Assembly: GCF_014200175.1 (NCBI RefSeq)
Contig: NZ_JACHBD010000014.1
Span: 62,001 to 126,000 of the forward strand
Reading direction: 5' to 3'
Source: Rhizobium lentis
GTDB lineage: Bacteria > Pseudomonadota > Alphaproteobacteria > Rhizobiales > Rhizobiaceae
DNA length: 64,000 nucleotides
Position 1 is the first letter of the stretch, and each line of letters opens with the position of its first letter. The position numbers were made by a program, and so were the translations under genes. Positions 15,532 to 25,686 of this stretch are shown piece after piece. The notes under the pieces are model-generated. The model was not told the DNA's origin and made no database searches. It was given only the letters and a program-made list of their open reading frames with translations.

Positions 15532-18048
15532 ATGTTCGTCGATCGCTTGCTATCCGCTTTCAGCATCAGAGCGAAAGTCTTATTAGTACTGGTGCCGCTG
15601 GTCATGATCCTGGCGGCCGTCGGTGTCGTGAGCCTACAGGCGACCGGATTGCTGCAATCTCGCCTTCGGCTATCGAGCGAAGTTCTCGAGACTTTGAGCG
15701 GATTTCGGGACGTCTCTGAGAGCATGAACCGGTTTTTGGCGCAGAGTTCTACGGAGAACCGTGATGAGGCCCTGGCAAGTCTAAGGGGGCAGGGCGCCAC
15801 GATGCTGTCGCTTCAGGAAGTCGCCACTGACGTTGGTAGTGACACTCGTGCTCTTGAAAGCAGTGAGTCCGCGATGTCCGCGATTTCTGACAGCATGGAC
15901 CGCATGTGGTCCCTGCACAACGATGAGCTATCCATTCGTCGTGACGTTGCCGCAAGCTTGACCGAGATCAAGCAGGTCGCGGCCGACCTGAAGCTGGCCG
16001 CGGTTAAAGTCCGTGCGCAGGTCCGCAACCAGGAAAACTCTGGCAAAACGATGCTCAGAGAGGCTACCCGCTCAATCGACACGGCGGCAATTATGCAGCG
16101 GTTGTCGGAAAATTTGGTGAATCTGCCGGCTAGCGCGATGCAAACCCCCGAGGCACAGCAACAGGCGCTCATGATCAAAAAGGCGATGAAAACCGTCAAG
16201 CGCGTCGTTGCAACGGACGATGGTGGACAAGCAGTCGCAAACTTGGAACAGGCAATCTCCAGCGTCGTCGCCAATTCCGGGCTGGATAGCGCTTTCCTTC
16301 ACAGCCTAGGGATCGACCTTAGTGCGTTTGCCCCGCGACTGCGAGATGACGCCATACAGCATATGATCGAGGGAACCCACGCAGTTCGAGCCTTGGATAA
16401 GCCATTGGCGGAATCGGAGACGCTCATTGCGGCAGTGGCATCGGTAGGCCAGGATGCCGATTCGATAGAGATTGAGATAAACAACCTGTTGCGGGCGGCC
16501 AGCACTGAAAACCAGGAGCGACTCATTGAGCAGCTTACGAAACTGACTCGTGACACCGTAGCGGTTGGAGGCGTAGCCGGTTCATTGCCAGACTTCCCCA
16601 AAATGGAGGAGGTCCTCTACTTACAGGGGGATGCCATCGAACAGAATACCGAGAAGTTGGTCAAGATCGCGGAAGGGCGGCAGGCGAAATACGCAGAGGC
16701 GGATAAAACCGTCCAGTCGATATGGAAAAATCTCGTGTCGTTCGCGTCGACTCAGGAACATGACGCTCACCGGGAAAGTGATTTCGCCCGACTATTGTCC
16801 GCAGCTGCTACCGTCTCCGGTGTTTTGGTCGCCCTCTTGGCCGGAGCCGGCCTGATGGTGACATTGCGCGCTCCAATCGAACGGATCGCAAGGCGCATGC
16901 AGGGGCTTGCAACCGGTGATCTTCAATCAGACATCGATGGCTGCCAGCGGAAAGACGAAATTGGCGATATGGCTCGCGCGCTTGAAGTTTTTCGCGGAAA
17001 TGCGGTCTCGAAGCTCGAGGTTGAAGCCCGCGCGCAAGACGACCGTAAAACGGCTGATCAGGAGCGGACGGATCGTGAGTTTGAACGTGCTCAGCTTGAG
17101 AAAGAAGTGTCCAGCGCTGTACAAACACTCGGGGAGGCACTCTCTAGATTGGCGCGAGGAGACATCTCGCAGACCATCGACCGTCACTTCCATCCCAATC
17201 TCGAGCAACTGCGGCGTGACTTCAACCACTCACTGTGCGTCCTAAGGGATACCGTGTCCCATATCGACGAAAACACCCAACAAATCAAATGGGGAACCGA
17301 CGAACTTTTCAAAGCCTCTGATGATTTGTCACGCCGGACTGAACGACAAGCTGCTTCTCTCGAAGAAACCGCAGCAGCCGTTGAGCAGGTGACTGCGACC
17401 GTGAGGAACTCCTCGGAGAATGCCTGCGAGACACAAGCGTTTGTTTCTGCAGTCAAGGAACATGCAGAGGGCGCGGCCATCATTGTAACTGATGCTATAA
17501 GCGCCATGGCACGAATTCAGGATGCATCTTACAAGATCGGTCAGATCATAGGATTGATCGATACGATTGCCTTCCAGACGAACTTGCTTGCGCTGAATGC
17601 CGGCGTTGAAGCAGCTCGTGCCGGCGATGCTGGAAAAGGCTTCGCGGTCGTTGCACAAGAAGTACGCGAGCTTGCCCAAAGATCGTCAGCCGCAGCGCTC
17701 GAGATCCGGCAGTTGATTTCAGAATCTTCGTCAGAGGTGGCCGTCGGTTCGGATTACGTCGGCAGGACCGGGGAGGCTCTGCACAGTATAGCGGCATCAA
17801 TCGTGCAGATTTCTGATCGCATCGACCAGATTGTGAGTTCCAGCCGCGAACAAGCGACGTCGCTGGCTGAGATCAATAACAACGTCAATGTTCTTGATCA
17901 GGGGACGCAACAGAATGCAGCCATGGCTGAGCAGACAAACGCTGCAACGAAGACGCTTTCTGATCAGACTATCGAACTCAGCGAACGGCTTGCTGGGTTC
18001 AAGTTGACAGATGATAGGCCGGCTCATCGGGTAAGTCTCGCTGCATAA
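15532..18048 (+). CDS. Methyl-accepting chemotaxis protein
   Basis: The 838-residue chemoreceptor has one membrane segment at residues ~13-35, a long periplasmic helical sensor of about 380 residues, and a second membrane segment near 425-445. A HAMP region and the signalling domain follow. The signalling hairpin tip contains IDTIAFQTNLLALNAGVEAA, the conserved contact site for CheA/CheW. The start is supported by GGAGG before ATG 15532. It is clearly paralogous to the receptor at 44198-46750, including the N-terminal DRLLS and TGLLQSRL segments and the long sensor. An orphan binding-protein gene follows on the same strand, which suggests sensing through a ligand-loaded binding protein. Confidence 0.92.
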   Translation: MFVDRLLSAFSIRAKVLLVLVPLVMILAAVGVVSLQATGLLQSRLRLSSEVLETLSGFRDVSESMNRFLAQSSTENRDEALASLRGQGATMLSLQEVATDVGSDTRALESSESAMSAISDSMDRMWSLHNDELSIRRDVAASLTEIKQVAADLKLAAVKVRAQVRNQENSGKTMLREATRSIDTAAIMQRLSENLVNLPASAMQTPEAQQQALMIKKAMKTVKRVVATDDGGQAVANLEQAISSVVANSGLDSAFLHSLGIDLSAFAPRLRDDAIQHMIEGTHAVRALDKPLAESETLIAAVASVGQDADSIEIEINNLLRAASTENQERLIEQLTKLTRDTVAVGGVAGSLPDFPKMEEVLYLQGDAIEQNTEKLVKIAEGRQAKYAEADKTVQSIWKNLVSFASTQEHDAHRESDFARLLSAAATVSGVLVALLAGAGLMVTLRAPIERIARRMQGLATGDLQSDIDGCQRKDEIGDMARALEVFRGNAVSKLEVEARAQDDRKTADQERTDREFERAQLEKEVSSAVQTLGEALSRLARGDISQTIDRHFHPNLEQLRRDFNHSLCVLRDTVSHIDENTQQIKWGTDELFKASDDLSRRTERQAASLEETAAAVEQVTATVRNSSENACETQAFVSAVKEHAEGAAIIVTDAISAMARIQDASYKIGQIIGLIDTIAFQTNLLALNAGVEAARAGDAGKGFAVVAQEVRELAQRSSAAALEIRQLISESSSEVAVGSDYVGRTGEALHSIAASIVQISDRIDQIVSSSREQATSLAEINNNVNVLDQGTQQNAAMAEQTNAATKTLSDQTIELSERLAGFKLTDDRPAHRVSLAA

Positions 18049-18267
18049 GGCAGCCGTAGTTAGATTCGAAGCATTCCGATGGCGCGCCATGCGGCCATCC
18101 AATCGAATGAAGGTCACATAACCGAGCGCACGATTTTGCTTCGATGCGCCGGTCTCTCTCCTGGTAGCTCTTTGTCGCTCTCCGTCGCGCAGGATTCAGC
18201 ACGGCCGGGTCAACCTAAAGACAAAGATACTATCTTCCAGTGCTCAGACTTTGAAAGGTGTCTATCC

Positions 18268-19437
18268 GTGTGCGTACGTGAGTTGATTATTGGATTTTTT
18301 CTCGCCGCAACGCTGGCCATGCCGCTGACGGTGAAGGCTGGTGGGCTTAGTGAACTGCCACGGGAAGAGCGGAAGACCTACGAGTTATTGGACCCGCGGT
18401 TGCCCACGGGAGAATCTGTATTTCGGAATTTCAGAGCAAAGCGAGCGCCACCGTGGAAAATTGGTTACGCCTCGAGCTACGCTGACAACACATGGCGTGC
18501 GAACGTCCTTGATGAGTTTACAAATGAGCTTCTGCCGACTTTTAAGAAAGCTGGGCTGGTATCCGAGCTCGTCGTTACACAGTCCAATCTCGATGATAAC
18601 GCCCAGATCAGCCAAATGCGGCAGATGGTAGATGATGGTGTCGACGCCATAATCATATGCTGCTCCAACCTTACAGCGCTCAACCCGACAATAGAGTACG
18701 CCTATTCGAAAGGCGTGCCTGTTATCTCATACTCCGGTTATGTGACGTCGCCGTTCGCAATCAATGCGACAGAGAATAACATGCAAGGTGGTTTTGAGGC
18801 GTCAAAGTGGTTGGCTGAAGAGATCGAAGGCAGCGGCAATGTGTTGCTTGTGTCCGGAATCACTGGCTTCGCCTCCTCAGACAGCTTCCAGGTCGGCGCC
18901 ACAAAAGCCTTGGAGTACTATCCCGAGATCAACGTCGTCGGACAGGTTGACGGGAAATGGACAGACAGCGTCGCACAATCAGAATTGCAGAAATTTCTCG
19001 CCGCTAACCCTGGCCGAATTGACGGTATTATTGTTCAGTCGGGAGCTGAGTCTGGTGTGATCAACGCCGTCCGCCAGTCCGGGCGCGAGATAGTGCCGAT
19101 CGTGCTTGGCGGAGAGGCTTCGGCATCATGCTTCTGGCGTAAGAATCCTGAATTTGTAAGCAGGAGCTTTCACTTCTGGCCGCCGCGCTCCGAGGCTCGT
19201 TTCGTATGGGACGTGATGATGCGCACTCTGGAGGGCCAAGGTCCGAAGATACAGTCCATTCTGCGACCGGCAATTCCTTACACGATCGATGATGTAAAAG
19301 CGGATTTGCCAGCCGATTGCGATCCCAATAGTGAAGACTGGCTCGAACCGAAGGATGCAGCTTGGTGGACTGCTGACGCTGCCGCTAAATATTTCGACAA
19401 TCCAGCAGATCCGCTTTCTTGGAGGCCAACAAACTGA
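18268..19437 (+). CDS. Orphan sugar-type periplasmic binding protein
   Basis: GTG at 18268 with GAAAGG ten bases upstream gives a 389-residue protein with a signal peptide (IIGFFLAATLAMPLTVKA). It is strikingly similar to the binding protein at 34351-35520 along its whole length. Shared stretches include PPWKIGYAS, QMRQMVDDGVDAIIICCSN, SFHFWPPR and PKIQSILRPA. No permease or ATPase gene adjoins it; instead a chemoreceptor gene lies 219 bp upstream on the same strand. It may share the importer at 28.6-32.1 kb, or serve mainly to present ligand to the receptor. The ligand is unknown. Confidence 0.85.
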   Translation: MCVRELIIGFFLAATLAMPLTVKAGGLSELPREERKTYELLDPRLPTGESVFRNFRAKRAPPWKIGYASSYADNTWRANVLDEFTNELLPTFKKAGLVSELVVTQSNLDDNAQISQMRQMVDDGVDAIIICCSNLTALNPTIEYAYSKGVPVISYSGYVTSPFAINATENNMQGGFEASKWLAEEIEGSGNVLLVSGITGFASSDSFQVGATKALEYYPEINVVGQVDGKWTDSVAQSELQKFLAANPGRIDGIIVQSGAESGVINAVRQSGREIVPIVLGGEASASCFWRKNPEFVSRSFHFWPPRSEARFVWDVMMRTLEGQGPKIQSILRPAIPYTIDDVKADLPADCDPNSEDWLEPKDAAWWTADAAAKYFDNPADPLSWRPTN

Positions 19438-19467
19438 TCTTGCACGCTGTATAGGCTGCGAAACGCT

Positions 19468-19492
19468 ACCCCGCCCGGCCTGGGGCGGGGTT
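19468..19492 (+). terminator. Probable terminator of the binding-protein gene
   Basis: ACCCCGCC pairs with GGCGGGGT around a short GC-rich loop, 31 bases after the stop codon. The T-run is short. From here to about 19767 no gene is seen. Confidence 0.55.
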
Positions 19493-19767
19493 GACGACAT
19501 GGTGGATGCCGCTGGTCGCGTCAGCAGGAATTCTAGAAACAATCCGGTTCCGAAGAAACGACGATGTGCCCGGCCTGGGCACTCTCGCCCCGGATGCTGG
19601 GCATATTCTACTGGGCTGTTACTGATCCTGTTCCATAATGTTGATTACCTGATTTTCGCTAAGCCTCTAGAATCATTGTATAAAGGTCACTTTCCTGCGC
19701 CCCCATTGGCGTGAAAATGAAGGTCCGCCCTCGTCCCTCACATCGGAACATCAAATTCCGTGACGTT

Positions 19768-20257
19768 TATGCTTCGGCCTCGAGCGCATGCTTCACGCGC
19801 ACAATCAGCAGCGCCACGGCAACAATCACGATTGGAATGGAAACAAGCATCAGCAGCAGGCTGATGTGCGGCCCCCATGGCCGCCCGGTATAGCGGTGGC
19901 TTTGTATGAGCACATCCAGAACAAATCCGTCCTGATCTAGGGTTCGCCAGAGCCAGTGCTTCTTGTCGCGGAAACGGCCTCATCCAGATGCCACTTTTGG
20001 CCGAGCCGACCGGAACTGCGGCGGCGAATGTCGTTGGCGAAGGTACGACCAAATTTACCTGCCCGCAGGCGGATCGTCTGGTGCGAGACAATGATTCCAC
20101 GAGCGGCCGGCATGTCCTCGACCATCCCAAGGCTCAAAAAGGGAAACGGAGATAAAGCCACACTGCGTGGGCAACAATTCAGCAGGAAAGCTGTGGCGGC
20201 GATAAGTGGTCACGGTCTGTCATGCTCAATCATCGCACAGCGAATCCCAAGGTCCGT
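19768..20257 (-). pseudogene. IS6-family transposase remnant fused to a membrane-helix tail
   Basis: From ATG at 20223 the minus strand encodes pieces of an IS6-family transposase in shifting frames: VEDMPAARGIIVSHQTIRLR, KFGRTFANDIRRRS and KWHLDEAV. After a frame change it gives KHWLWRTLDQDGFVLDVLIQ. The DDE core is missing beyond IQSHR at about 19893. There the frame runs on into an unrelated hydrophobic tail (SLLLMLVSIPIVIVAVALLI) that ends at 19768. The right boundary near 20257 carries the same terminal sequence (GGACCTTGGG on the minus strand) as the remnant at 27013-27241. Confidence 0.8.
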
Positions 20258-22971
20258 TAACGTTTCGATGCCTCGGGGCGTGCGTTTGCGACGAGAAGTT
20301 CGGACTTCGGGACGGGCTTACTATAGTAGAACCCTTGTGCCACAGCGCAGCCGCTTTCAACCAAGAATTTTTCTTGATCGACCGTCTCCACGCCCTCAGC
20401 GACCACATTTTGCCCTAGGCAGCGCGCGATCGAGAGAATTGCCTTCACCAGTTCTCTACTTCGCTTGTCTGATCGATTGATGAATGACCGATCAATCTTG
20501 AGGGTATCAATGGGAAAGTTAGCCAAATAGCTCAGAGATGAGTAGCCGGTGCCGAAATCATCGATCGCTATGGAAATTCCGCTCGCATGCAATTGAGAGA
20601 GTGTCGTCGAAACGCCCTCGCAGTTGTGGAGCAGGAGACTCTCAGTTATTTCGACCTCGATCCACTCCGCACAACAACCGGTTTCCTGCAATACGTCCGC
20701 CACCGTTTGCGACAGATGCGGGCATTGAAACTGCTTAGGAGACAAATTTATCGCGATCTTGTGCGGGGGCAGTCCATCTGCATTCATGATGGCAGCCGTG
20801 CGACACGCCTCATGCAGCACCCATCGTCCGAGATCGATGATCAGTCCGGTTTCCTCGGCGACACCTATAAATTCTCCCGGAGGGATCATTCCCATCTTCG
20901 GATGATGCCATCGAAGCAGTGCTTCTGAACCGATCACCTTTCCGTTGTCTAATAGGACCTTTGGCTGATAATGGAGTTCAAGTTGCCCACGTTTCACAGC
21001 CAGGCGTAGGTCTGATTCTAGCGCCAGGCGCTTTTCAGCCCCAATCGTGAGATCCCTTGAGTAGAAGCGGAACTTGCTACGCCCCGAGCGCTTCGCTAAA
21101 TACATCGCAGAATCTGCATATTTCACCAAATCGTCGGGAGCGTCGCCGTCATTTGGGAATACCGATATTCCGATGCTGCAGGATACAAAGATCTCCCTGT
21201 CGGAAAGCATGAAGCGTTCGCCGAATGCGGCGAGCATTCTGCTGGCAATTTGAGCCAAATCGTCATTGTCCTGAACATTCGGCAGCAAGACTGCAAATTC
21301 ATCGCCACCGAGTCTCGCCACGGTGTCGCTGGCGCGGACGCCTTCTTTCATGCGTGTCGCCACCTGCCGCAGCAACTCGTCGCCGACGGGATGTCCCATA
21401 GTGTCATTGATCGCTTTGAAATGGTCCATGTCGATCAGCATCACCCCGGCTCGCTGGCCCGCCGAAGCCGCGTCCCTGATCATCTCGCGTAGCCGTTCAT
21501 TGAAAAGTGTCCGGTTAGGCAGGCCGGTCAGAGAATCGTAGAATGCCATCTGATGGATTTTCTTACGGGACGTGTCCAGTTCGGTGATATCGCGGGCGAC
21601 GCCGAGAATCCCCATCAGCTTTCCCCCCGTGAATACCGGAACCTTACGTGTTTCCAAAAGCGTTGATCGACCATCCTCGTGCGCGGTGAACCGTTCCTCA
21701 TTGATGAGAATACGGCCGGCTTGCATGGCCTCCTCATCCTTGTCACGAAAAAACTGGGCGAGTTCGGGCGTAAACAGATCATAGTCCGTTTTCCCAACGA
21801 TTTCCGCTTCTGCCTTGCCGACCAACCCTTCGAAGGCATGATTGCACAACAGATATTTGCCTGTTACGTCTTTCAGCCATACCATATCCGGAATGGTCTG
21901 CAGGACACTTAGGAGGCGAGCCCGAGCTTCAATAGTTGTGCCCTCGGCGTGCTTCCGTTCGGTAATATCGCGAGATAGCACCAGAAAAGTGATGGTTGAG
22001 TGGTCACTGCTTGGTCGCTTTGCCACCGACAGTTCAAACCAACGGGATTCGCCGTTTGGTAGGGCAATACGGACACAACGACCGTAGGAGGCGCCGGTTT
22101 CATCGGCTTCTTCAAGAGCCAGCATAGCGATGTCGGCCTGATCTGGAGGGAGCACATCGCGGACAAGCTTACCGAGCAGCACTTCTTCTCGCTGCGCCAG
22201 GAGCTCCTGATTCCTTGCCCAGACCTGCAGGTAGCGACCGTCGGCATCTACCTCGAACAGAACGTCAGGAATGGCGGCAATAATTCCCTCTGCGAATTCA
22301 AGAGCCTCTTTGAGATCATGCTCCGCACGTTTTCGCTCTGTGATGTCCAACATCGCGCCAACCAAGCCGATCCTGTTACCGGCGATATCAGTGATCGCTG
22401 TTTTGCTGAGTAAAAGATCAACGATACCACCATCTTCGGCGGTGGCCTTTGCTTCATATTGCTGAACACCGCCATTTGCAAAAAGCGCCTCGTCCAAGGC
22501 TGCATACGTCTCGGCTATGGGTGCGGGTACCAAATCGAAGACGGTTTTTCCGATGATATCTTCCTTTGAACGGCCGGAGAAGCTTTCGAAGGCCCTGTTG
22601 CAACCAAGGTGTATCCCATCTCTGTTTTTGAAGAAGACGGGTAACGGGATCGCGTCGAGTACGACGGCACTGGACATCTCTTCGGCGTTGAATGGCAAGT
22701 CGACGTTTGTCGCAGGATGCCGGGGATTCGCCCGAAAAGCCTTCTCAAACGGTTGCTTTAGACTTGCGACATCTGCGTTGTGACCGTGCGAGCGCCGGAC
22801 GACGGAGGCTTCCGAAAATGGCGGTGCCGTGCCCGTAGCAAGCGGAGGGCTGGCATTGACCGCGTTGCGGAAGGCGCCACGCCCCTGGTTGATTTGAGCA
22901 TCAGTCGCCATCTCGGCTTCCACAGGCTGTTCGGGGCGGGATGTGCGTGCCGATTGACGTACGTGTTTCAT
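20257..22971 (-). CDS. PAS-GGDEF-EAL cyclic-di-GMP signalling protein
   Basis: The protein of about 904 residues has PAS-type sensor domains (for example KNRDGIHLGCNRAFESFSGR, and LKDVTGKYLLCNHAFEGLVG) linked by PAC-like segments. These are followed by a diguanylate cyclase domain with VARLGGDEFAVLLPN and a phosphodiesterase domain with GSEALLRWHHP and DDFGTGYSSLSYL. Both catalytic motifs look intact, so it could make or break cyclic-di-GMP. No membrane segment is obvious, so it probably senses a cytoplasmic signal. ATG at 22971 behind AGGACAGGCAC is preferred. The stop codon lies at the IS6 remnant boundary, so the extreme C-terminus may have been altered. Confidence 0.9.
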   Translation of the reverse strand: MKHVRQSARTSRPEQPVEAEMATDAQINQGRGAFRNAVNASPPLATGTAPPFSEASVVRRSHGHNADVASLKQPFEKAFRANPRHPATNVDLPFNAEEMSSAVVLDAIPLPVFFKNRDGIHLGCNRAFESFSGRSKEDIIGKTVFDLVPAPIAETYAALDEALFANGGVQQYEAKATAEDGGIVDLLLSKTAITDIAGNRIGLVGAMLDITERKRAEHDLKEALEFAEGIIAAIPDVLFEVDADGRYLQVWARNQELLAQREEVLLGKLVRDVLPPDQADIAMLALEEADETGASYGRCVRIALPNGESRWFELSVAKRPSSDHSTITFLVLSRDITERKHAEGTTIEARARLLSVLQTIPDMVWLKDVTGKYLLCNHAFEGLVGKAEAEIVGKTDYDLFTPELAQFFRDKDEEAMQAGRILINEERFTAHEDGRSTLLETRKVPVFTGGKLMGILGVARDITELDTSRKKIHQMAFYDSLTGLPNRTLFNERLREMIRDAASAGQRAGVMLIDMDHFKAINDTMGHPVGDELLRQVATRMKEGVRASDTVARLGGDEFAVLLPNVQDNDDLAQIASRMLAAFGERFMLSDREIFVSCSIGISVFPNDGDAPDDLVKYADSAMYLAKRSGRSKFRFYSRDLTIGAEKRLALESDLRLAVKRGQLELHYQPKVLLDNGKVIGSEALLRWHHPKMGMIPPGEFIGVAEETGLIIDLGRWVLHEACRTAAIMNADGLPPHKIAINLSPKQFQCPHLSQTVADVLQETGCCAEWIEVEITESLLLHNCEGVSTTLSQLHASGISIAIDDFGTGYSSLSYLANFPIDTLKIDRSFINRSDKRSRELVKAILSIARCLGQNVVAEGVETVDQEKFLVESGCAVAQGFYYSKPVPKSELLVANARPEASKR

Positions 22972-23147
22972 GTGCCTGTCCTGCTTTGTCACGTGGCTGA
23001 GCAATCATGCGTCAAGCCAGCTTTTTGTTAGGACCGCACAAGTCATTTGGCGGGAGTACCATGCCGCTACCCCACCGGGATATCGCTCTCATTTAGAATC
23101 ATCAAAGATGCGTATTTGACTGTCGTCGGCGACGCCGCCCATGCGAT

Positions 23148-25415
23148 TTAGAACGCTTGCCAATCATCGTTCGAAGGCGCGAGCGCCAGGTTACCGCGGC
23201 GCATCGGATAGTTTCCGCGGTCGACCCTTGTATGACCGGCCGGGGACATCTTTCCAAGTTCGCCCGTCACCGTCTGTGGCTGGAAATCCGCGCTCTTTTC
23301 TTCGAAGTGGAAATGTCTCAACAACGCGGCGAGGCTTTGGCTCTCTTGGGCGAGATGTGATCCTGCAGAATTCATCTCCGCGACCATGTTCGCATTTTCT
23401 TGAGTGGCATGGTCCATATGATTAACCGCGCCGTTGATCTCGCGCAGGCCCGACGATTGTTCCTGGGAGGCTGTTGCGATTGCGTCCATATGAAGATTTA
23501 CATCCTGCACAAGCTCTTCAATCGTTCTCAGGCCCGATCCGGTTTCGCTCACGAGCCTTACGCCCTCGTCGACGGCTAGAGCTGAATTGCCGATGAGATC
23601 CTTGATTTCTTTCGCCGCTGTCGCTGAGCGCTGTGCAAGCTCCCTGACCTCCTGGGCAACAACCGCAAAGCCTTTTCCCGCGTCGCCAGCACGCGCTGCT
23701 TCGACGCCGGCGTTCAGCGCCAGGAGGTTCGTTTGGAAGGCGATCGCGTCGATGACGCTAATGATCTGCGCAATCTGTTTAGAGGAGCTTTCAATGCGGT
23801 TCATGGCTCCGATTGCATTGCGCACAACGCGACCGGACATTTCCGCATGATCTCGCATCTGTCGGACGGCTCCGCGCGCCTCAGCCGTCCTCTTTGTCGT
23901 CGATACAACGTTGGCGGTTATTTCCTCCAGCGCGGCTGCAGTTTCCTCGAGCGAAGCCGCCTGCTGCTCCGTGCGTCTTGAAAGATTTTCAGATGCGGCC
24001 GAGACGCCCGAGCTGCCATTCGTGACCGTTTCGACTGAATGACCGACGGTAACAAGCGCGTCCCGGAGCTGACGAATGGAAGCGTTGAAATCCCTGCGCA
24101 AACTTTCAAACTGTGGTGCTAACGGCTCCTCAATCTCATAAATCAAGTCTCCATCCGCCATCCGCTTCAACCCGGTTGCCAATGCCGTCGTCGCTCGGAC
24201 GAGGCGCTCTTCTGCTTCTTTTTCCGCCCTTACCTGAATATCCCGCTTCTCTTGGTCAGAACGAATGCGCTCAGCTTCCGCGGATGTCTCCAGGTTATTT
24301 TTCTGTATGGCCGCGCCGCGGAAAAACTCAAGGCAACGCGCCATGTCCCCGATCTCGTCGCGTCGGATCGTCAAGGGTACCGGCGCCGACGTATCGCCTT
24401 CTGCGAGTGCCTTCATTCGGCTTGTCAGAGTCCGAATGGAATTTGAAATTCTCCGAACGACCGAAATGCACAGAACGAGTACCGTAGACATGATCAGAAG
24501 TGTGGCGCCGGTGTAGCCGATAAAGGCATTGCGAAGATCGGCGTACCGCTGAAATGCCATCTCGTCCAGTTTGTCGCCGGTGCGCATTATGAGCTCGGTC
24601 AACAAAGCAGCCCGTTGTTGAGTAATTTCATTCCATCGATCCAACGTCTCGGGGGGGAAGGAAACGCCCGGCTGGTTCGCATACATCTGATCGCGAACGC
24701 CCGCGATGAACTTGCCTGCGGCGCTGGCCTCGAAGTCGTCATAAGATTTGACGAGATCGGCAGGGAGAAATTCGTGCATCGTAGGCACATAAAGCTGCTT
24801 TAGATTTTTTGATTGTAAGAGGGACGAAAATAGATCGAAGGACATCGCTGAATTTTTGATGAAGGCTCGGCCGGGCCTGATCTCCAGCAAACTAGCTTCC
24901 GTGATCTGCATCAGCGCGTGAAAACCGGTAATTTGGCGTGCCAAATCCAAATTATTGACAGTCGCCCCAGTGCGACGGACGAGCTCCAAACCCGCAACGG
25001 CAGCTGGGCGCAAGGCAACAGCTCCCTCCGCCTCGCCCGCCGTTCCGTCATCGATGCGCCGGCGGAAGCTATCGATATTGTCCCGCCTTTCACGAATGAT
25101 CTGCACTGCCCGTTCTATGGCCGGATCGTCAAATGCCTTTTTCCAAGAGTCGTAAGCGGAAAAGACCGCTGTAAAAGCCCTGTCCGATGCGGCTCGCTTT
25201 GCCCGACGGACGTCGGTGCCTGCAAACGCTTCCGCCGCTATAGCCTGGGCGAGGAATCCGCCTTCCCGCCCAAGTTGCTGCGTTGTTTGTGCGCTTCGGA
25301 ACATAGAATATTCGTGGTAATATCCCAGTGATGTTGATACTCCGATGAGTACGAACGCCGTCAACGGAATAATTGCCAAAATCATTAAAAGTAGGGATAG
25401 CGGCAGTCTGGACAT
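23148..25415 (-). CDS. NIT-type methyl-accepting chemotaxis protein
   Basis: The 755-residue receptor has an N-terminal membrane segment (residues ~8-28) and a helical periplasmic region of about 270 residues. That region resembles the NIT nitrate/nitrite-sensing fold, with an arginine-rich patch and long helices. A second membrane segment near 305-325, a HAMP domain, and the signalling domain with IDAIAFQTNLLALNAGVEAA follow. GAGGAACGT precedes the ATG. It lies between the GGDEF/EAL gene and an AraC regulator on the same strand. The NIT call is from overall pattern and is less sure than the receptor call. Confidence 0.88.
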   Translation of the reverse strand: MSRLPLSLLLMILAIIPLTAFVLIGVSTSLGYYHEYSMFRSAQTTQQLGREGGFLAQAIAAEAFAGTDVRRAKRAASDRAFTAVFSAYDSWKKAFDDPAIERAVQIIRERRDNIDSFRRRIDDGTAGEAEGAVALRPAAVAGLELVRRTGATVNNLDLARQITGFHALMQITEASLLEIRPGRAFIKNSAMSFDLFSSLLQSKNLKQLYVPTMHEFLPADLVKSYDDFEASAAGKFIAGVRDQMYANQPGVSFPPETLDRWNEITQQRAALLTELIMRTGDKLDEMAFQRYADLRNAFIGYTGATLLIMSTVLVLCISVVRRISNSIRTLTSRMKALAEGDTSAPVPLTIRRDEIGDMARCLEFFRGAAIQKNNLETSAEAERIRSDQEKRDIQVRAEKEAEERLVRATTALATGLKRMADGDLIYEIEEPLAPQFESLRRDFNASIRQLRDALVTVGHSVETVTNGSSGVSAASENLSRRTEQQAASLEETAAALEEITANVVSTTKRTAEARGAVRQMRDHAEMSGRVVRNAIGAMNRIESSSKQIAQIISVIDAIAFQTNLLALNAGVEAARAGDAGKGFAVVAQEVRELAQRSATAAKEIKDLIGNSALAVDEGVRLVSETGSGLRTIEELVQDVNLHMDAIATASQEQSSGLREINGAVNHMDHATQENANMVAEMNSAGSHLAQESQSLAALLRHFHFEEKSADFQPQTVTGELGKMSPAGHTRVDRGNYPMRRGNLALAPSNDDWQAF

Positions 25416-25686
25416 ACGTTCCTCATGGACTATAAATTACACCGGATTCCATTAGCGACGCGGTCAAGAACTTTGTGAAATCGACCGCTACATATGAGAT
25501 GAGCTCGGCAGACTTACCATATGATTAACCCCTGTACTGATTTGAAACTGCGTTGCGCAGATCGGAACATCGTTGCGTTCAGGGGATCATCTGCAAGACA
25601 GATCTTGGGCCGAGCCAGTCGGTTTGCTGGAGAGTTCTGTTGCTATCAAGCCTTGAAGACGGTCGAGCGCGCTGACTGATCGTAGA
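25416..25686. other. Intergenic region between AraC regulator and chemoreceptor genes
   Basis: This 271-bp stretch carries the promoter side of the chemoreceptor gene. No operator of the shared motif, hairpin or small gene was recognised in it. Confidence 0.4.
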
